Below are positions 39,071 through 48,089 of a DNA stretch of 64,000 nucleotides, piece by piece. The position numbers and the translations under genes are program-made. The notes below the pieces were generated by a model. That model worked only from the letters and a program-made list of their open reading frames with translations, was not told the origin of the DNA and did not search any database. Position 1 is the stretch's first letter, and each line of letters starts with the position of its first letter. Source of the DNA: an uncultured Micrococcaceae bacterium (GTDB taxonomy: Bacteria > Actinomycetota > Actinomycetes > Actinomycetales > Micrococcaceae); assembly GCA_947502645.1 (NCBI GenBank), contig CANNAD010000002.1, positions 186,001-250,000 on the forward strand. The letters run 5' to 3'.

Positions 39071-40477
39071 ATGCCCATAGTGGATGAGGTGATGTCGATA
39101 GCCGCGGCAGCTCCAGACAGGCCCGCCGTGGTTACAGCGGATCGGACCCTCACCTATGGAGAGCTTGCCAGCTGTGCCGCGGAGCTGGAGCTTGGCTCTG
39201 TTGGCAAAGGGCCTGACGGGCAGTCTCTGATTGCGCTCAGTCTGGCTGATCCGGTTGAGTTTGCCATCGCATTTCTGGCTGCGGTGAGCCGGGGCCGGTG
39301 TGCGGCGATTCTGGATCCTGCCTGGCCCAGCAAACGTCACGATCAGGCGTTGGAGAGGTTGGGCGCCGACGTCGTCGTGGCGTCGTTGAAGGACGTTGAA
39401 CAGCGGCCGAACACCCTCGAGCTGGAGGACGGGCCGGAAACAAACGTGTTCTATCTTGGGTTCACCTCCGGGTCATCGTCGCGGCCGAAGGTTTTCCTGC
39501 GTGACCGCGGCTCGTGGAGGCGTTCACTGGAGCGAAGTACCGATGTTTTTGGGTTTCGTCCGGGAAAGCGAGTTCTTGCCTGCGGTTCTCTGGCGTCGAG
39601 TATCTCCCTCTATGTGCTGGCAGAATGCCTGCACACCGGGGCAACATTCCATTGGCTTGATGTCGAGGACGCCGCCGGTGCTTCGAGCGTCATCAACTCA
39701 GCCAGGATCGAGCACCTGGCCTCGACTCCCACGCTGCTAGCTGTCATGGCACGGCGAGCGCCGGGCGCGTGGGATTCTGTTGAGACCGTAGTATGCGGGG
39801 GAGCGAGTCTGTTGCCGGAACAGCGGCGGCGCATTCGGGAGGTGGCTCCCGGGAGCAGACTGTTCGAATACTACGGTGCGTCAGAACTGAGCGTTATTAC
39901 TGTCAAGGAAGCGACCCGGGGTGCCTCGATGTCTGATCAGTCGGCCGGCATGGCGTTTCCGGGCGTAGAAATAGCGATCCGTTGCAGTGAGGATGGTCCG
40001 GGCACTGTCTGGGTCAAGACTGATACTGCGTGCCGCGGTTACCTCGACAACGAGGACAGATGGGCGAGCGACGATGGTTGGTACACGGTCGGGGATCAGG
40101 GCTCCAAGAGTACCGATGGACGCCTGCATCTGCGGGGTCGCTCTTCGGGCATGATTTTGTCATCAGGGCTGAACGTCTATCCGGAGGAAGTGGAAGCGGC
40201 CCTATCCGCCGTCGGCTATCCCGGATCGTGTGTGGTTGGGCGCCCGCACCCGGTACAGGGAGCACAGTTGGTGGCTGTTCTTCCGGCGCACACGGTTCAG
40301 GGTCAGTGCCGGCACGAGGTCATGCGCCGGCTCAGGCTGGAGCTGACGTCCGGCGCTGTCCCTAATGTATACATGGTGGCGGATAGCCTGCCGCTGTTGG
40401 GTGCCGGGAAGCTGGACCGCAGGGCAGTGGCTGCCGCTGTTGCAGGAGACGGGGGTGACTATGAGTTCCTTCAGTGA
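39071..40477 (+). CDS. Adenylate-forming acyl-CoA synthetase-like enzyme (ANL family)
   Basis: 468 residues, short for an acyl-CoA synthetase. All adenylation core motifs are kept: FTSGSSSRPK (phosphate loop), YYGASE, WYTVGDQG, GRSSGMILSSGLNVYPEEVE (hinge) and GAGKLDRR with the catalytic Lys. It should activate a carboxylic acid as acyl-AMP and probably pass it to CoA. Acyl chain unknown. Its last 17 nt overlap the thiolase gene, so the two are coupled. GGAAGGAAGG precedes the ATG. MenE-like or fatty-acid substrates are possible; nothing nearby decides. Confidence 0.85.
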   Translation: MPIVDEVMSIAAAAPDRPAVVTADRTLTYGELASCAAELELGSVGKGPDGQSLIALSLADPVEFAIAFLAAVSRGRCAAILDPAWPSKRHDQALERLGADVVVASLKDVEQRPNTLELEDGPETNVFYLGFTSGSSSRPKVFLRDRGSWRRSLERSTDVFGFRPGKRVLACGSLASSISLYVLAECLHTGATFHWLDVEDAAGASSVINSARIEHLASTPTLLAVMARRAPGAWDSVETVVCGGASLLPEQRRRIREVAPGSRLFEYYGASELSVITVKEATRGASMSDQSAGMAFPGVEIAIRCSEDGPGTVWVKTDTACRGYLDNEDRWASDDGWYTVGDQGSKSTDGRLHLRGRSSGMILSSGLNVYPEEVEAALSAVGYPGSCVVGRPHPVQGAQLVAVLPAHTVQGQCRHEVMRRLRLELTSGAVPNVYMVADSLPLLGAGKLDRRAVAAAVAGDGGDYEFLQ

Positions 40478-41624
40478 GTCGGAAACGCCAGTAGTGGTGG
40501 GCTACCGGCGCACGCCCTTTGGGCTGGTCAATGGACGGTACAAATCGATTCGGGCAGAAGGTTTGTTGGGTGCCGTGTTGGGTGCCATTGGCGAGGTCTC
40601 AGGTCCTGAACCCACCGAGGTGATCATCGGCAACGCTGTTGGTGGTGGGGGAAACATTGCGAGACTCGGACTTCTGACAGCAGGATTTCCGGCGCGGGTA
40701 TCCGGAATCAGCATTGATCGGCAGTGTGCGTCCGGTCTTGACGCCATCGTGCTGGCGGCTCGGATGGTAGCGGCCGGGGGCGACGGCGTTTATATCGCAG
40801 GGGGAGCGGAAAGCTGTAGTACGCGGCCGCTACGTGCCCGTCGACCTTCGTCTCCGGACGGCGTACCGGAATTTTACGAACGCCCAAGTTTCGCACCAGA
40901 TGAGATCGGGGACCCGGACCTGGGCGTTGCTGCCGACACGGTAGCGAAGCAGTTCGGCATCACCCGGCAGCGCCAGGATGAGTTCGCTCTCGAGAGTCAT
41001 CGACGAGCGCTGGTACTCCAGGGAAGCGGCGCATTGGATCGGGAATTGGTGATGCCTGATGGTGGCACGAAGAGGATGGATGAGGGGCCCAGGCCAGGCT
41101 TGACCGCAAAGACCATGGAGCGGTTCCCACCTGTGTTCTCTGCCGGAGGCACTGTGACCGCCGGCAACTCGTGTCGCGACGCGGACGGAGCTGCAGTAGC
41201 AGTGATCATGAGTGCCCGGCGGGCCCGTTCCCTGGGGTTCACCTTCTGGCTCGAGTTCGACGACGCAGCCACCGCAGGTGTGGAGCCTGCGGTGGCCGGC
41301 ATCGCTGGAGGAGTGGCCGCCCGGACTCTTGCGGAGCAATTGAATTTCGACCCGAGCGATTGTGCGGCGGTCGAGTTCAATGAGGCCTTTTCGGCGCAGG
41401 TGCTCGCATCGGCCGAGATCATTGGGGTTGCCCCTGACCGGCTGAACCGAGATGGCGGTGCGCTTGCGATCGGTCACCCGTACGGTGTCTCTGGCGCCGC
41501 CTTGGTGGGAAACCTGTTCCGCCAGCTCAGCAGCGACGGTGTCGACGGCGTCCGGGGGCTCGCGGCGGTGAGCGCTGCGGGAGGCCTCGGAACAGCTGCC
41601 GCTTTCCGCGCCCGCGTGCGTTAG
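40461..41624 (+). CDS. Thiolase family protein lacking the second catalytic cysteine
   Basis: 387 residues from ATG 40461 (GTG 40455 is an alternative). The nucleophilic Cys is in DRQCASGLD (Cys89) and the His in GGALAIGHPYGVSG (about His339); NEAFSAQ is also typical. The C-terminal Cys that acts as acid/base in canonical thiolases (usually CxGGGxG) is replaced in LAAVSAAGGLG, with Ser near 371. Acyl transfer to Cys89 remains possible, but normal Claisen condensation or thiolysis would be impaired. Coupled to the upstream ligase, so it may take the CoA thioester made there. Confidence 0.85.
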   Translation: MSSFSESETPVVVGYRRTPFGLVNGRYKSIRAEGLLGAVLGAIGEVSGPEPTEVIIGNAVGGGGNIARLGLLTAGFPARVSGISIDRQCASGLDAIVLAARMVAAGGDGVYIAGGAESCSTRPLRARRPSSPDGVPEFYERPSFAPDEIGDPDLGVAADTVAKQFGITRQRQDEFALESHRRALVLQGSGALDRELVMPDGGTKRMDEGPRPGLTAKTMERFPPVFSAGGTVTAGNSCRDADGAAVAVIMSARRARSLGFTFWLEFDDAATAGVEPAVAGIAGGVAARTLAEQLNFDPSDCAAVEFNEAFSAQVLASAEIIGVAPDRLNRDGGALAIGHPYGVSGAALVGNLFRQLSSDGVDGVRGLAAVSAAGGLGTAAAFRARVR

Positions 41625-41660
41625 GTTTCCGGTTTGGCTGCTTCAGGCGGTACGCGTGCT

Positions 41661-42401
41661 TCAGTTGGGGCGGGAAGCCGCTGACGCGATGATGTTGGCA
41701 AGGTCGAGGGGGCGGCTCCACATCGGCCAGTGCCCGGTTGGCAGGTCGACGACGTCGACGTGCTCGAGCTTTGCCACCTCGGCAAACATGGGATGGCCCG
41801 TGCGGGCCAGTTCCAGCACCTGCGCGCTCGGCATCGAGCAGCACACCAACGTGGTCCGGACCCTGTGTCGTGCATCGTTCGTGAGCTCGAGGGTCTGACG
41901 AAGCACAGGCCCGGGCTCGGGCACGGCCCAGGCCCGAAAACGGTCGAGGGACTCCGGGGACAGTCCTTCAAGACTCGCCTGTTGGGCGAGAACGTCGAAG
42001 GGCGGCAAAGCGAGTTCCTTCAGCTCCTCCGGGAAGTCAGGCGCGAAGGCGCTTCCCGTCGCCATGGGACCGGAGTCTACCCACACCACCTGATCAACAA
42101 GTTCGGGATGCCGGTCAAGGACGAGGCTGACCGGGGCGTTCGCGCCGCTGTGAGCGACGAGCGTCGCGGGTTGATCCTCGGAGACCCCGAGTTGGGTCAG
42201 AACGTCCAGAATTGCTGCTGCTTGATCATCCAGAGTCCTCGCTGCACGGAGTGGATCGTCCGCATGAAGACCGGGCAGTGTCATCGCCGAGGCCTGTGTA
42301 GTGGTTGGTGTCAGGTGTTCAAGGACTTCGTCCCAGGCCCACGCACCCAGCCAATGGCCGGCGATGAGGAGGGTGGTCGAGCTGCTTGCCGTAGTTGTCA
42401 T
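41661..42401 (-). CDS. Alpha/beta hydrolase
   Basis: 246 residues. HWLGAWAW near the N-terminus is the oxyanion-loop motif, AHSGAN is a nucleophile elbow with Ser (Ala in place of the first Gly), and PTGHWPMW near the C-terminus supplies the His. The layout resembles small esterases of the salicylate-esterase/hydroxynitrile-lyase type, with substrate unknown. It is divergent from the WYL regulator and separated by only 73 nt, so the regulator probably controls it. Convergent with the thiolase gene. Confidence 0.85.
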   Translation of the reverse strand: MTTTASSSTTLLIAGHWLGAWAWDEVLEHLTPTTTQASAMTLPGLHADDPLRAARTLDDQAAAILDVLTQLGVSEDQPATLVAHSGANAPVSLVLDRHPELVDQVVWVDSGPMATGSAFAPDFPEELKELALPPFDVLAQQASLEGLSPESLDRFRAWAVPEPGPVLRQTLELTNDARHRVRTTLVCCSMPSAQVLELARTGHPMFAEVAKLEHVDVVDLPTGHWPMWSRPLDLANIIASAASRPN

Positions 42402-42416
42402 GTCATAACCATTACA

Positions 42417-42443
42417 GGCACTACGGACAAGGGTATGGCACTA
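42417..42443. promoter_or_regulatory. Direct repeat in the hydrolase/WYL divergent promoter region
   Basis: GGCACTA occurs at 42417-42423 and again at 42437-42443, 20 bp apart centre to centre (about two helical turns), in the 73-nt space between the divergent genes. This is a candidate operator for the regulator, not proven. Confidence 0.35.
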
Positions 42444-42474
42444 TTTGTGTCATGAATTCACGAGGCATTGCACA

Positions 42475-43206
42475 GTGAAGCGGGTTGAGCGGCTCCACGC
42501 CTTGGCCGAGATGTTGCGCCGCAGCGGAGCCAGAGGAGTTTCAGCCGCACGGTTGGCCGAAGAGTTCGAAGTGTCCGTGCGCACGATCAAGAGAGACCTT
42601 GATGCCCTGGAGAACAGCGGCGCTCCCATATGGTCTCGCCCGGGCCCGGGAGGAGGTTATGGACTGGCCGTGGGGACGTCGCTTCCGCCTGTCAGCCTGT
42701 CCTCATCGCAGGCCGTGGCCCTCATGGCAGCGGTGTCTGCTGCGCCCGATGCACCCTATGCGGACCTCGCGGCAAGTGGAATCCAGAAGATTCTGGACGT
42801 CCTCGATCCCAAAACCCGGGCCCGCGCAGACGAGCTGGCTCAACGCGTCTGGGTCCGGGCGGTTCCCTCATCGTCGCGCCCCATCAAGTCGGCGCTGGAG
42901 GAGGCGATGGCTGAGCAGCGCGTGATCCGCATTCAGTACACGTCCAGAGATGAGACCACCACCACCCGCGATGTTGAGCCTGTGCTGTTCGCCTCCACAA
43001 ACGGCCAGTGGTACCTCGTGGGGTGGTGCCGGCTGCGCAACGCCATGCGGTGGTTCACGGTGTCGCGCATCCAGCGGGCCACCGTCACCAAGATGGCGTG
43101 CGATGGCCACACCATCGATGAGGTGGGAGAGCCGCCGTCGAACGCCAGACCCGTTCACGGACGGTTGGGCCGCGCAACGAACGTTTCTTCCGGGCAGGAC
43201 AACTAG
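42475..43206 (+). CDS. Helix-turn-helix WYL-domain transcriptional regulator
   Basis: 243 residues from GTG 42475, with GAGG 9 nt upstream; an in-frame ATG at 42445 is less likely. The N-terminal HTH11 domain is RVERLHALAEMLRRSG...VSVRTIKRDLDALE. The C-terminal WYL domain has GQWYLVGWCRLRNAMRWFTVSRIQ, with the ligand-binding WYL-type residues. Such proteins sense small molecules or nucleic acids and often control a divergent gene, here the hydrolase. Its end overlaps the convergent bioN-like gene by 4 nt. Confidence 0.9.
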   Translation: MKRVERLHALAEMLRRSGARGVSAARLAEEFEVSVRTIKRDLDALENSGAPIWSRPGPGGGYGLAVGTSLPPVSLSSSQAVALMAAVSAAPDAPYADLAASGIQKILDVLDPKTRARADELAQRVWVRAVPSSSRPIKSALEEAMAEQRVIRIQYTSRDETTTTRDVEPVLFASTNGQWYLVGWCRLRNAMRWFTVSRIQRATVTKMACDGHTIDEVGEPPSNARPVHGRLGRATNVSSGQDN

Positions 43207-43838
43207 GGTGCGTCAGGGCTCTGATCGTCGCCGAGGCCTCGCGCGGCCAGGGCCTGACCCGTCTGTCGGGCGTACGCGACAGTGGTGATGACCACGGGCA
43301 GGACCCGGGCTCGAGGGTTTCTTTCCAGACCTCGGGCCATTGCCGCGTTCCGGACGTCGTCGAACGCTCCCACAATGAAAGGAATGCTGCGGAGCATGAT
43401 CGCGATGGTGAGCGCAAACTTTTCAGGATGTGCCCCAAACCGTTCAAAGGGCCTGCTTGCCTTGACGACGCCGTCCAGGAGCACCTGAATCTCGGTGGTG
43501 GACGTGAGGATGTTGGCAGCAAAAATGCACGCGAGGATACCGGCCACGAGGGCCCAGGCATCCTGCCAGCCGTTCACCCAGGTCTGGTACGCGATGATGA
43601 CGATCAGGAAGAACCACATGAGGCGAACCGACATCCACAAGCGCTTCACCGGCAGCCTTGCGAGCAGATGCACCGCGACTGCCACGCACAACAGGACCGT
43701 TCTTTCCAGGGGCCCCTGCAAAAGGATCGTCAGAATACCTATCGCCAGTAGCAAGACTGCTTTGCTCCAGAGAGGCGCACGGTGAACCGGCGTGGAACCG
43801 GGCACGTAATTGCCCAACAAATGCGGATGCGCAGGCAT
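43203..43838 (-). CDS. bioN: ECF transporter transmembrane (T) component, biotin type
   Basis: 211 residues, about five transmembrane segments. The two Ala-Arg-Gly motifs that couple to the ATPases are in AMARGLERNPRA and ALAARGLGDD. Part of an energy-coupling factor importer; substrate is set by the BioY component encoded in the same operon. Its ATG overlaps the ATPase stop (TGATG). Last gene of bioY-bioM-bioN. Confidence 0.93.
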   Translation of the reverse strand: MPAHPHLLGNYVPGSTPVHRAPLWSKAVLLLAIGILTILLQGPLERTVLLCVAVAVHLLARLPVKRLWMSVRLMWFFLIVIIAYQTWVNGWQDAWALVAGILACIFAANILTSTTEIQVLLDGVVKASRPFERFGAHPEKFALTIAIMLRSIPFIVGAFDDVRNAAMARGLERNPRARVLPVVITTVAYARQTGQALAARGLGDDQSPDAP

Positions 43839-44572
43839 CAGCTCTGGTTCCCGGCGGGCTCGGCCCAGCGGTCGTCATCGGAGCAGAGAGCCCGGTAGAA
43901 GCCGATGGCCTCCTCCGGGCCGCCGTCCAGAATGACCGCGCCGTCGTGAACAACAAGCACCCGCTCAAAGGTTGCCGCGAGCTGGAGATCGTGTGTTGCC
44001 ATGACAAGCTGCTGCCGGAGCCCCGCAAGAGTCCGTTGAAGGAGCTGCGTGTTTCTCAGATCCAGTAGCGTGTTCGGTTCGTCGAGTACCAGAATGTCAG
44101 GGTCGACGGCGAGCACCGACGTCAGAGCCACCAGCTGCCGTTCACCACCTGAGAGTTCATAAACACTGTTGTCGGCAAGATGAGACAGCCCATAGGTACC
44201 AAGAACCTCCATGGCTGCTGCGCGACGCTCGCTGGGTGAGGAGTGGCGTTTCCGCAGCGACAGCTCGACATCTTCCAGTGGCGTTGGCATGACCAGCTGG
44301 GAGATGGGATCTGTGAAGACGAAGCCCACACGGTTGCGGATATCCCGCCCCTGTCGTGATGTATCCAACCCCTGCACCGTCACCGATCCAGAGGATGGCA
44401 GCAGTAGACCGTTGATGAGCCGCAGCAGGGTGGACTTGCCAGAACCATTGGCTCCGATGACCGCTGTGCGCTGACCGTCAAGGGTGAGACTCGTGGGCTG
44501 CAGAATGGTCGTGCCCGGCCCTGATGGTGCCTCGATGGTCACCGATGCATCGTGGAAGGCTATTCCCTCCAT
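43838..44572 (-). CDS. bioM: ECF transporter ATPase (A) component, biotin type
   Basis: 244 residues. Walker A is GANGSGKST, signature is LSGGERQLVALTS, Walker B is ILVLDEPNTLLDL, and the switch His is in MATHDLQLA. It powers biotin uptake with BioN and BioY. It begins immediately after the bioY stop and overlaps bioN by 1 nt. Confidence 0.94.
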   Translation of the reverse strand: MEGIAFHDASVTIEAPSGPGTTILQPTSLTLDGQRTAVIGANGSGKSTLLRLINGLLLPSSGSVTVQGLDTSRQGRDIRNRVGFVFTDPISQLVMPTPLEDVELSLRKRHSSPSERRAAAMEVLGTYGLSHLADNSVYELSGGERQLVALTSVLAVDPDILVLDEPNTLLDLRNTQLLQRTLAGLRQQLVMATHDLQLAATFERVLVVHDGAVILDGGPEEAIGFYRALCSDDDRWAEPAGNQS

Positions 44573-45217
44573 CTACTTGCGCCTCCGGACCAGAATGTCA
44601 GGAAAAGCCCGGTGAATGCTGAGCGAAATGACCACCGCGATAATGCACTTGATCACATCGCCCGGTACGAAAATGAGGTCAGCGAGTACCGCCGCCTCCA
44701 GAGAGAGCCGGCCGTTGATCATCAATCCGATAATGCCGCCAGCGTGGCTCACGACGATGCCAACCAGAGCGCAACCCATGAACCACACGCCGTGGGCACG
44801 GCCTGTCCTTCGCACAACAACCTGTGCCAGCCACCCCACTACCCCCGCAAATACAACGAACGCGAGGATGTATCCGGCCGATCCGCCGGCAAGAACTCCC
44901 GGGCCAGCACGGAAACCGCTGAAGATGGGAAGACCAACCAGTCCGAGCAGCACATAGAGCCCGGTTGCGGCAGCTGCCCGGCTGGCTCCCAGTACCAAAC
45001 CGCTCAGCGTTATCACCAGAGTCTGCAGGGTGATGGGAACGCCCAGTGCAACTCCGGCGGGAATAGGTGGCACAATGATAGAGGCTGCGATGAGGGCCGC
45101 GAACACTCCTATGAGGGCCAGATCCGCGGCGTCCCAGCCCGATGATGCAGCTTCCGGTCGTTTGGTGATTGGTCGATCGCCAGCGGGAAGGGTCTCGGCC
45201 GCAGGTGTCTCAGGCAT
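44573..45217 (-). CDS. bioY: Biotin ECF transporter S component BioY
   Basis: 214 residues from ATG 45217 with GGAGG upstream; the frame is open further upstream, but without conserved sequence. BioY signature PITLQTLVITLSGLVLGASRAA and GLPIFSGFRAGPGVLAGGSAGY are present, with six hydrophobic segments and a 30-residue hydrophilic N-terminal tail. It binds biotin with high affinity at the membrane. The upstream region holds a single GTTAAC palindrome (45254-45259), a BirA-like half-site at best. Confidence 0.95.
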   Translation of the reverse strand: MPETPAAETLPAGDRPITKRPEAASSGWDAADLALIGVFAALIAASIIVPPIPAGVALGVPITLQTLVITLSGLVLGASRAAAATGLYVLLGLVGLPIFSGFRAGPGVLAGGSAGYILAFVVFAGVVGWLAQVVVRRTGRAHGVWFMGCALVGIVVSHAGGIIGLMINGRLSLEAAVLADLIFVPGDVIKCIIAVVISLSIHRAFPDILVRRRK

Positions 45218-45344
45218 CAATGCCTCCAGTAGGTTGTGTACAAATCCAAAGTCGTTAACTGAGACAGTAGCGGCACCAAAATAATCATCCTTTGTAGGGT
45301 TCCTACTAAAAGCACTACTCAATGGATCGGAAGGACTTCTCCGC

Positions 45345-46943
45345 GTGATCAATGTTTCGGAACTTGAACTCCGTGCCGGCGCCAGACTTCTCATGGGCGA
45401 CGTGTCGTTTCGGGTGGACAAGGGCGACAAAATTGGTCTCGTAGGCCGAAACGGCGCCGGAAAGACCACACTCACCCGCGTACTGGCAGGCGAGTCACTG
45501 CCTGCTGGCGGCCGGGTAACCCGAAACGGCGAGATTGGCTACCTGCCGCAGGACCCCCGCACGCCCAACATGGATCAGCTCGCCAGAGATCGTATCCTCT
45601 CAGCCCGTAACCTTGACGTCGTCGTCGGGAAACTGAAAACGGCGCAGGAAGATATGGCCAGCGAGGACGCAGGCATCCGGGACAAGGCCATGGCCCGTTA
45701 TGACAGGCTCGAGGCAGAGTTCATCGCCGGCGGCGGATACGCCTCCGAGGCGGAAGCGGCCGCTATTTCCTCCAACCTCGCCCTTCCGGACCGGATTCTC
45801 AACCAGCCGTTGAAGACGCTCTCCGGCGGGCAGCGGCGACGCGTGGAGCTGGCCCGCATTCTGTATTCCGGTGCGGACACCATGCTTCTGGATGAGCCCA
45901 CCAACCACCTGGACGCCGATTCCATCACCTGGTTGCGGGACTTCCTCAAAAACCACCAGGGTGGGCTGATCGTCATCAGCCACGACGTCGAACTGCTGGA
46001 GGCAACGGTCAACAAGGTCTTCCACCTCGATGCGAACCGCGCGACGATCGATATCTACAACATGGGCTGGAAGCGCTATCAGCTTCAGCGCGAAACTGAT
46101 GAACGCGCACGCCGCCGCGAACGCGCCAACGCCGAGAAGAAGGCCGGTGTCCTGATGGACCAGGCCAACAAGATGAAGGCGAAAGCAACGAAGGCTGTTG
46201 CCGCGCAGAACATGGCCCGCCGTGCGGAACGACTTCTGGCCGGGCTGGACGAAGTGCGTGCCCAGGACCGGGTAGCCGCTCTGCGCTTCCCTGAACCCTC
46301 GCCCTGCGGCCGCACACCGATGACAGCCGAAGGTCTCAGCAAGTCCTTTGGTTCCCTGGAGATCTTCACAGATGTGGATCTGGCCATTGACCGCGGATCC
46401 CGCGTAGTCATCCTCGGTCTCAACGGAGCCGGGAAGACCACACTCCTGCGGATGCTCGCGGGCGTGGACAAACCGGACACCGGAGAAGTCATTCCCGGAC
46501 ACGGGCTCAAAGTGGGCTATTACGCACAGGAGCACGAAACGCTCGACACAAGCCGAACCGTTCTGGAAAACATGCGCTCATCAGCTCCGGACATGCAAGA
46601 CGCCGAAGTGAGGGGCATCCTCGGCTCATTCCTCTTTTCCGGCGACGATGTCAACAAGCCTGCCGGAGTGCTCTCCGGCGGTGAGAAGACACGGCTGGCG
46701 CTGGCCACCATTGTTGCGTCCTCAGCCAATGTGCTCCTTCTGGACGAACCGACCAACAACCTCGATCCCGCCAGCCGCGCGGAAATCCTCGGAGCCCTGC
46801 AGAACTACACGGGAGCCGTCGTCATGGTCAGCCACGACGAAGGAGCTGTTGAAGCCCTGAACCCGGAACGTGTGGTGCTGCTTCCTGATGGTGTTGAGGA
46901 CCTTTGGAACGAGGAATATCTGGACCTGGTGACACTGGCCTGA
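45345..46943 (+). CDS. ABC-F family ATPase (Uup/EttA-type)
   Basis: 532 residues. Two ABC domains in one chain, no transmembrane helices: Walker A GRNGAGKTT and GLNGAGKTT, signatures LSGGQRRRVEL and LSGGEKTRLAL, Walker B LLDEPTNHLD and LLDEPTNNLD. A charged linker of about 80 residues (RETDERARRRERANAEKK region) joins the domains; this P-site tRNA interaction motif reaches the ribosomal tRNA. Such proteins resolve stalled ribosomes or, in some groups, protect from antibiotics; the latter is not indicated here. GTG start at 45345, AAGGA upstream. Divergent from bioY. Confidence 0.95.
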   Translation: MINVSELELRAGARLLMGDVSFRVDKGDKIGLVGRNGAGKTTLTRVLAGESLPAGGRVTRNGEIGYLPQDPRTPNMDQLARDRILSARNLDVVVGKLKTAQEDMASEDAGIRDKAMARYDRLEAEFIAGGGYASEAEAAAISSNLALPDRILNQPLKTLSGGQRRRVELARILYSGADTMLLDEPTNHLDADSITWLRDFLKNHQGGLIVISHDVELLEATVNKVFHLDANRATIDIYNMGWKRYQLQRETDERARRRERANAEKKAGVLMDQANKMKAKATKAVAAQNMARRAERLLAGLDEVRAQDRVAALRFPEPSPCGRTPMTAEGLSKSFGSLEIFTDVDLAIDRGSRVVILGLNGAGKTTLLRMLAGVDKPDTGEVIPGHGLKVGYYAQEHETLDTSRTVLENMRSSAPDMQDAEVRGILGSFLFSGDDVNKPAGVLSGGEKTRLALATIVASSANVLLLDEPTNNLDPASRAEILGALQNYTGAVVMVSHDEGAVEALNPERVVLLPDGVEDLWNEEYLDLVTLA

Positions 46944-46971
46944 TTCCAGCGTGCGTAGAACGCTCTCAGTT

Positions 46972-47841
46972 CTATTGATAGCCCTGCGCATCCAGTATCG
47001 CGTCCTCTTCCTCCTCGGAGGTGGGACGTGCTGATTTACGACGCGGCTTGGACGCTGGACGTTTCCACGCCTGGTGCATGCCGTCGTCGTCCTCTCCATG
47101 TTCCGTCGCGGCCGCGTCCGACAGCGCCTGCTGGCGCGCAGCGTAGCCGAGTCCTACGAAGCCCAGGAGACCGAACGCGAACCACTGCAGCGAGTAGGAC
47201 AGGTGCGGACCCGTATCGATATCCGGTTTCGGCAACGGACGTGGAGCGGTAGCCGCCGTCGGGCTTTCACTCTCAAGCAGTCCGTAACTCCCCGTGAGTA
47301 TCGGATACTCAAGCTGCTGCTGATACTCGCTCAGATTGATGGAGGCCAGCTGCCCTTCCGGTGCCCCCGCGCGTACATCCGGTTCAGCCGGCTTGATCCT
47401 CGCGACGACGTCGACCGAGCCTTTAGGGGGATCAGGCACTGAATCGGGATGGCCGGCATTGTTGTTTCCGATGGGAAGCCACCCGCGATTGATGATGACT
47501 GTCTTTCCGTCCTCCAGCTTCAGCGGCACCAGCACTTCATAGCCTGGCCTGCCGTTGAGGGGACGGTTCCTGACAATACGAGTGTCCTCGGTTGCGTAGA
47601 CGCCGGTCATGGTCACTGGAGTCCATTCCCGGGGCTGCTTGAAGTCCTCGAAAACACTTGCTGCTTCGTCGAAGGAAATGGGGGCCTGACCATAGTTCGA
47701 GGCGACTCGCTCCACTGTGGCAACGGCCTTGTCCCGACGGTCCATCTGCCACGAGCCGAGCGCTGCGCATGCGGCGGCGAAAGCGACGGTCAGAGCGAGC
47801 CAGCCGATCCACCGGCCCGAAAGGAGGAATCCAAACTTCAC
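46972..47841 (-). CDS. SURF1 family cytochrome oxidase assembly protein
   Basis: 289 residues. An N-terminal membrane helix (GRWIGWLALTVAFAAACAAL), a periplasm-facing domain with LGSWQMDRRD, NRPLNGRPGYEVLVPLKLEDG and VIINRGWLPIGN, and a second helix (WFAFGLLGFVGLGYAA) near the C-terminus give the SURF1 hairpin topology. SURF1 proteins help insert heme A into subunit I of aa3 oxidase, matching ctaB and ctaA in this window. ATG overlaps the previous small gene (ATGA). Confidence 0.93.
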   Translation of the reverse strand: MKFGFLLSGRWIGWLALTVAFAAACAALGSWQMDRRDKAVATVERVASNYGQAPISFDEAASVFEDFKQPREWTPVTMTGVYATEDTRIVRNRPLNGRPGYEVLVPLKLEDGKTVIINRGWLPIGNNNAGHPDSVPDPPKGSVDVVARIKPAEPDVRAGAPEGQLASINLSEYQQQLEYPILTGSYGLLESESPTAATAPRPLPKPDIDTGPHLSYSLQWFAFGLLGFVGLGYAARQQALSDAAATEHGEDDDGMHQAWKRPASKPRRKSARPTSEEEEDAILDAQGYQ

Positions 47842-48089
47842 GAATTATTGTCCTCTCCGTGCAGCGGGAGAGTTTCTTTCCAGAGCCCTCTCACGGTCAA
47901 ATATTCCTCCAGCCAGCTACGGTGCTCGTCGCAGGCGAGCCAGATCTTGCGCCGGTCTGCGGTGTGAATCTTGGGGTTGTTCCAGAGCAGTTGCCACGCA
48001 GCGGGGTTTCGGCATGCCTTCCGCGAGCAGATGGTCTCCGCGGACGCTGCTTGCTGGCCGTTGGACGCCAGCTGATCCAGAAGGTTCAT
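47838..48089 (-). CDS. Small conserved hypothetical protein with possible zinc site
   Basis: 83 residues. CSRKAC near residues 21-26 and CDEH near 53-56 make a possible zinc-binding cluster (CxxxxC plus CxxH). No other recognisable domain. It lies between a DUF3099 gene and SURF1, overlapping both by 4 nt, so all three are translationally coupled. A role in oxidase assembly or membrane metal handling is only a guess from context. Confidence 0.85.
   Translation of the reverse strand: MNLLDQLASNGQQAASAETICSRKACRNPAAWQLLWNNPKIHTADRRKIWLACDEHRSWLEEYLTVRGLWKETLPLHGEDNNS

Noticed and set aside
45254-45259. GTTAAC upstream of bioY as a BirA operator
   Set aside because: A single 6-bp palindrome without the second half-site is expected by chance; not listed as a feature.
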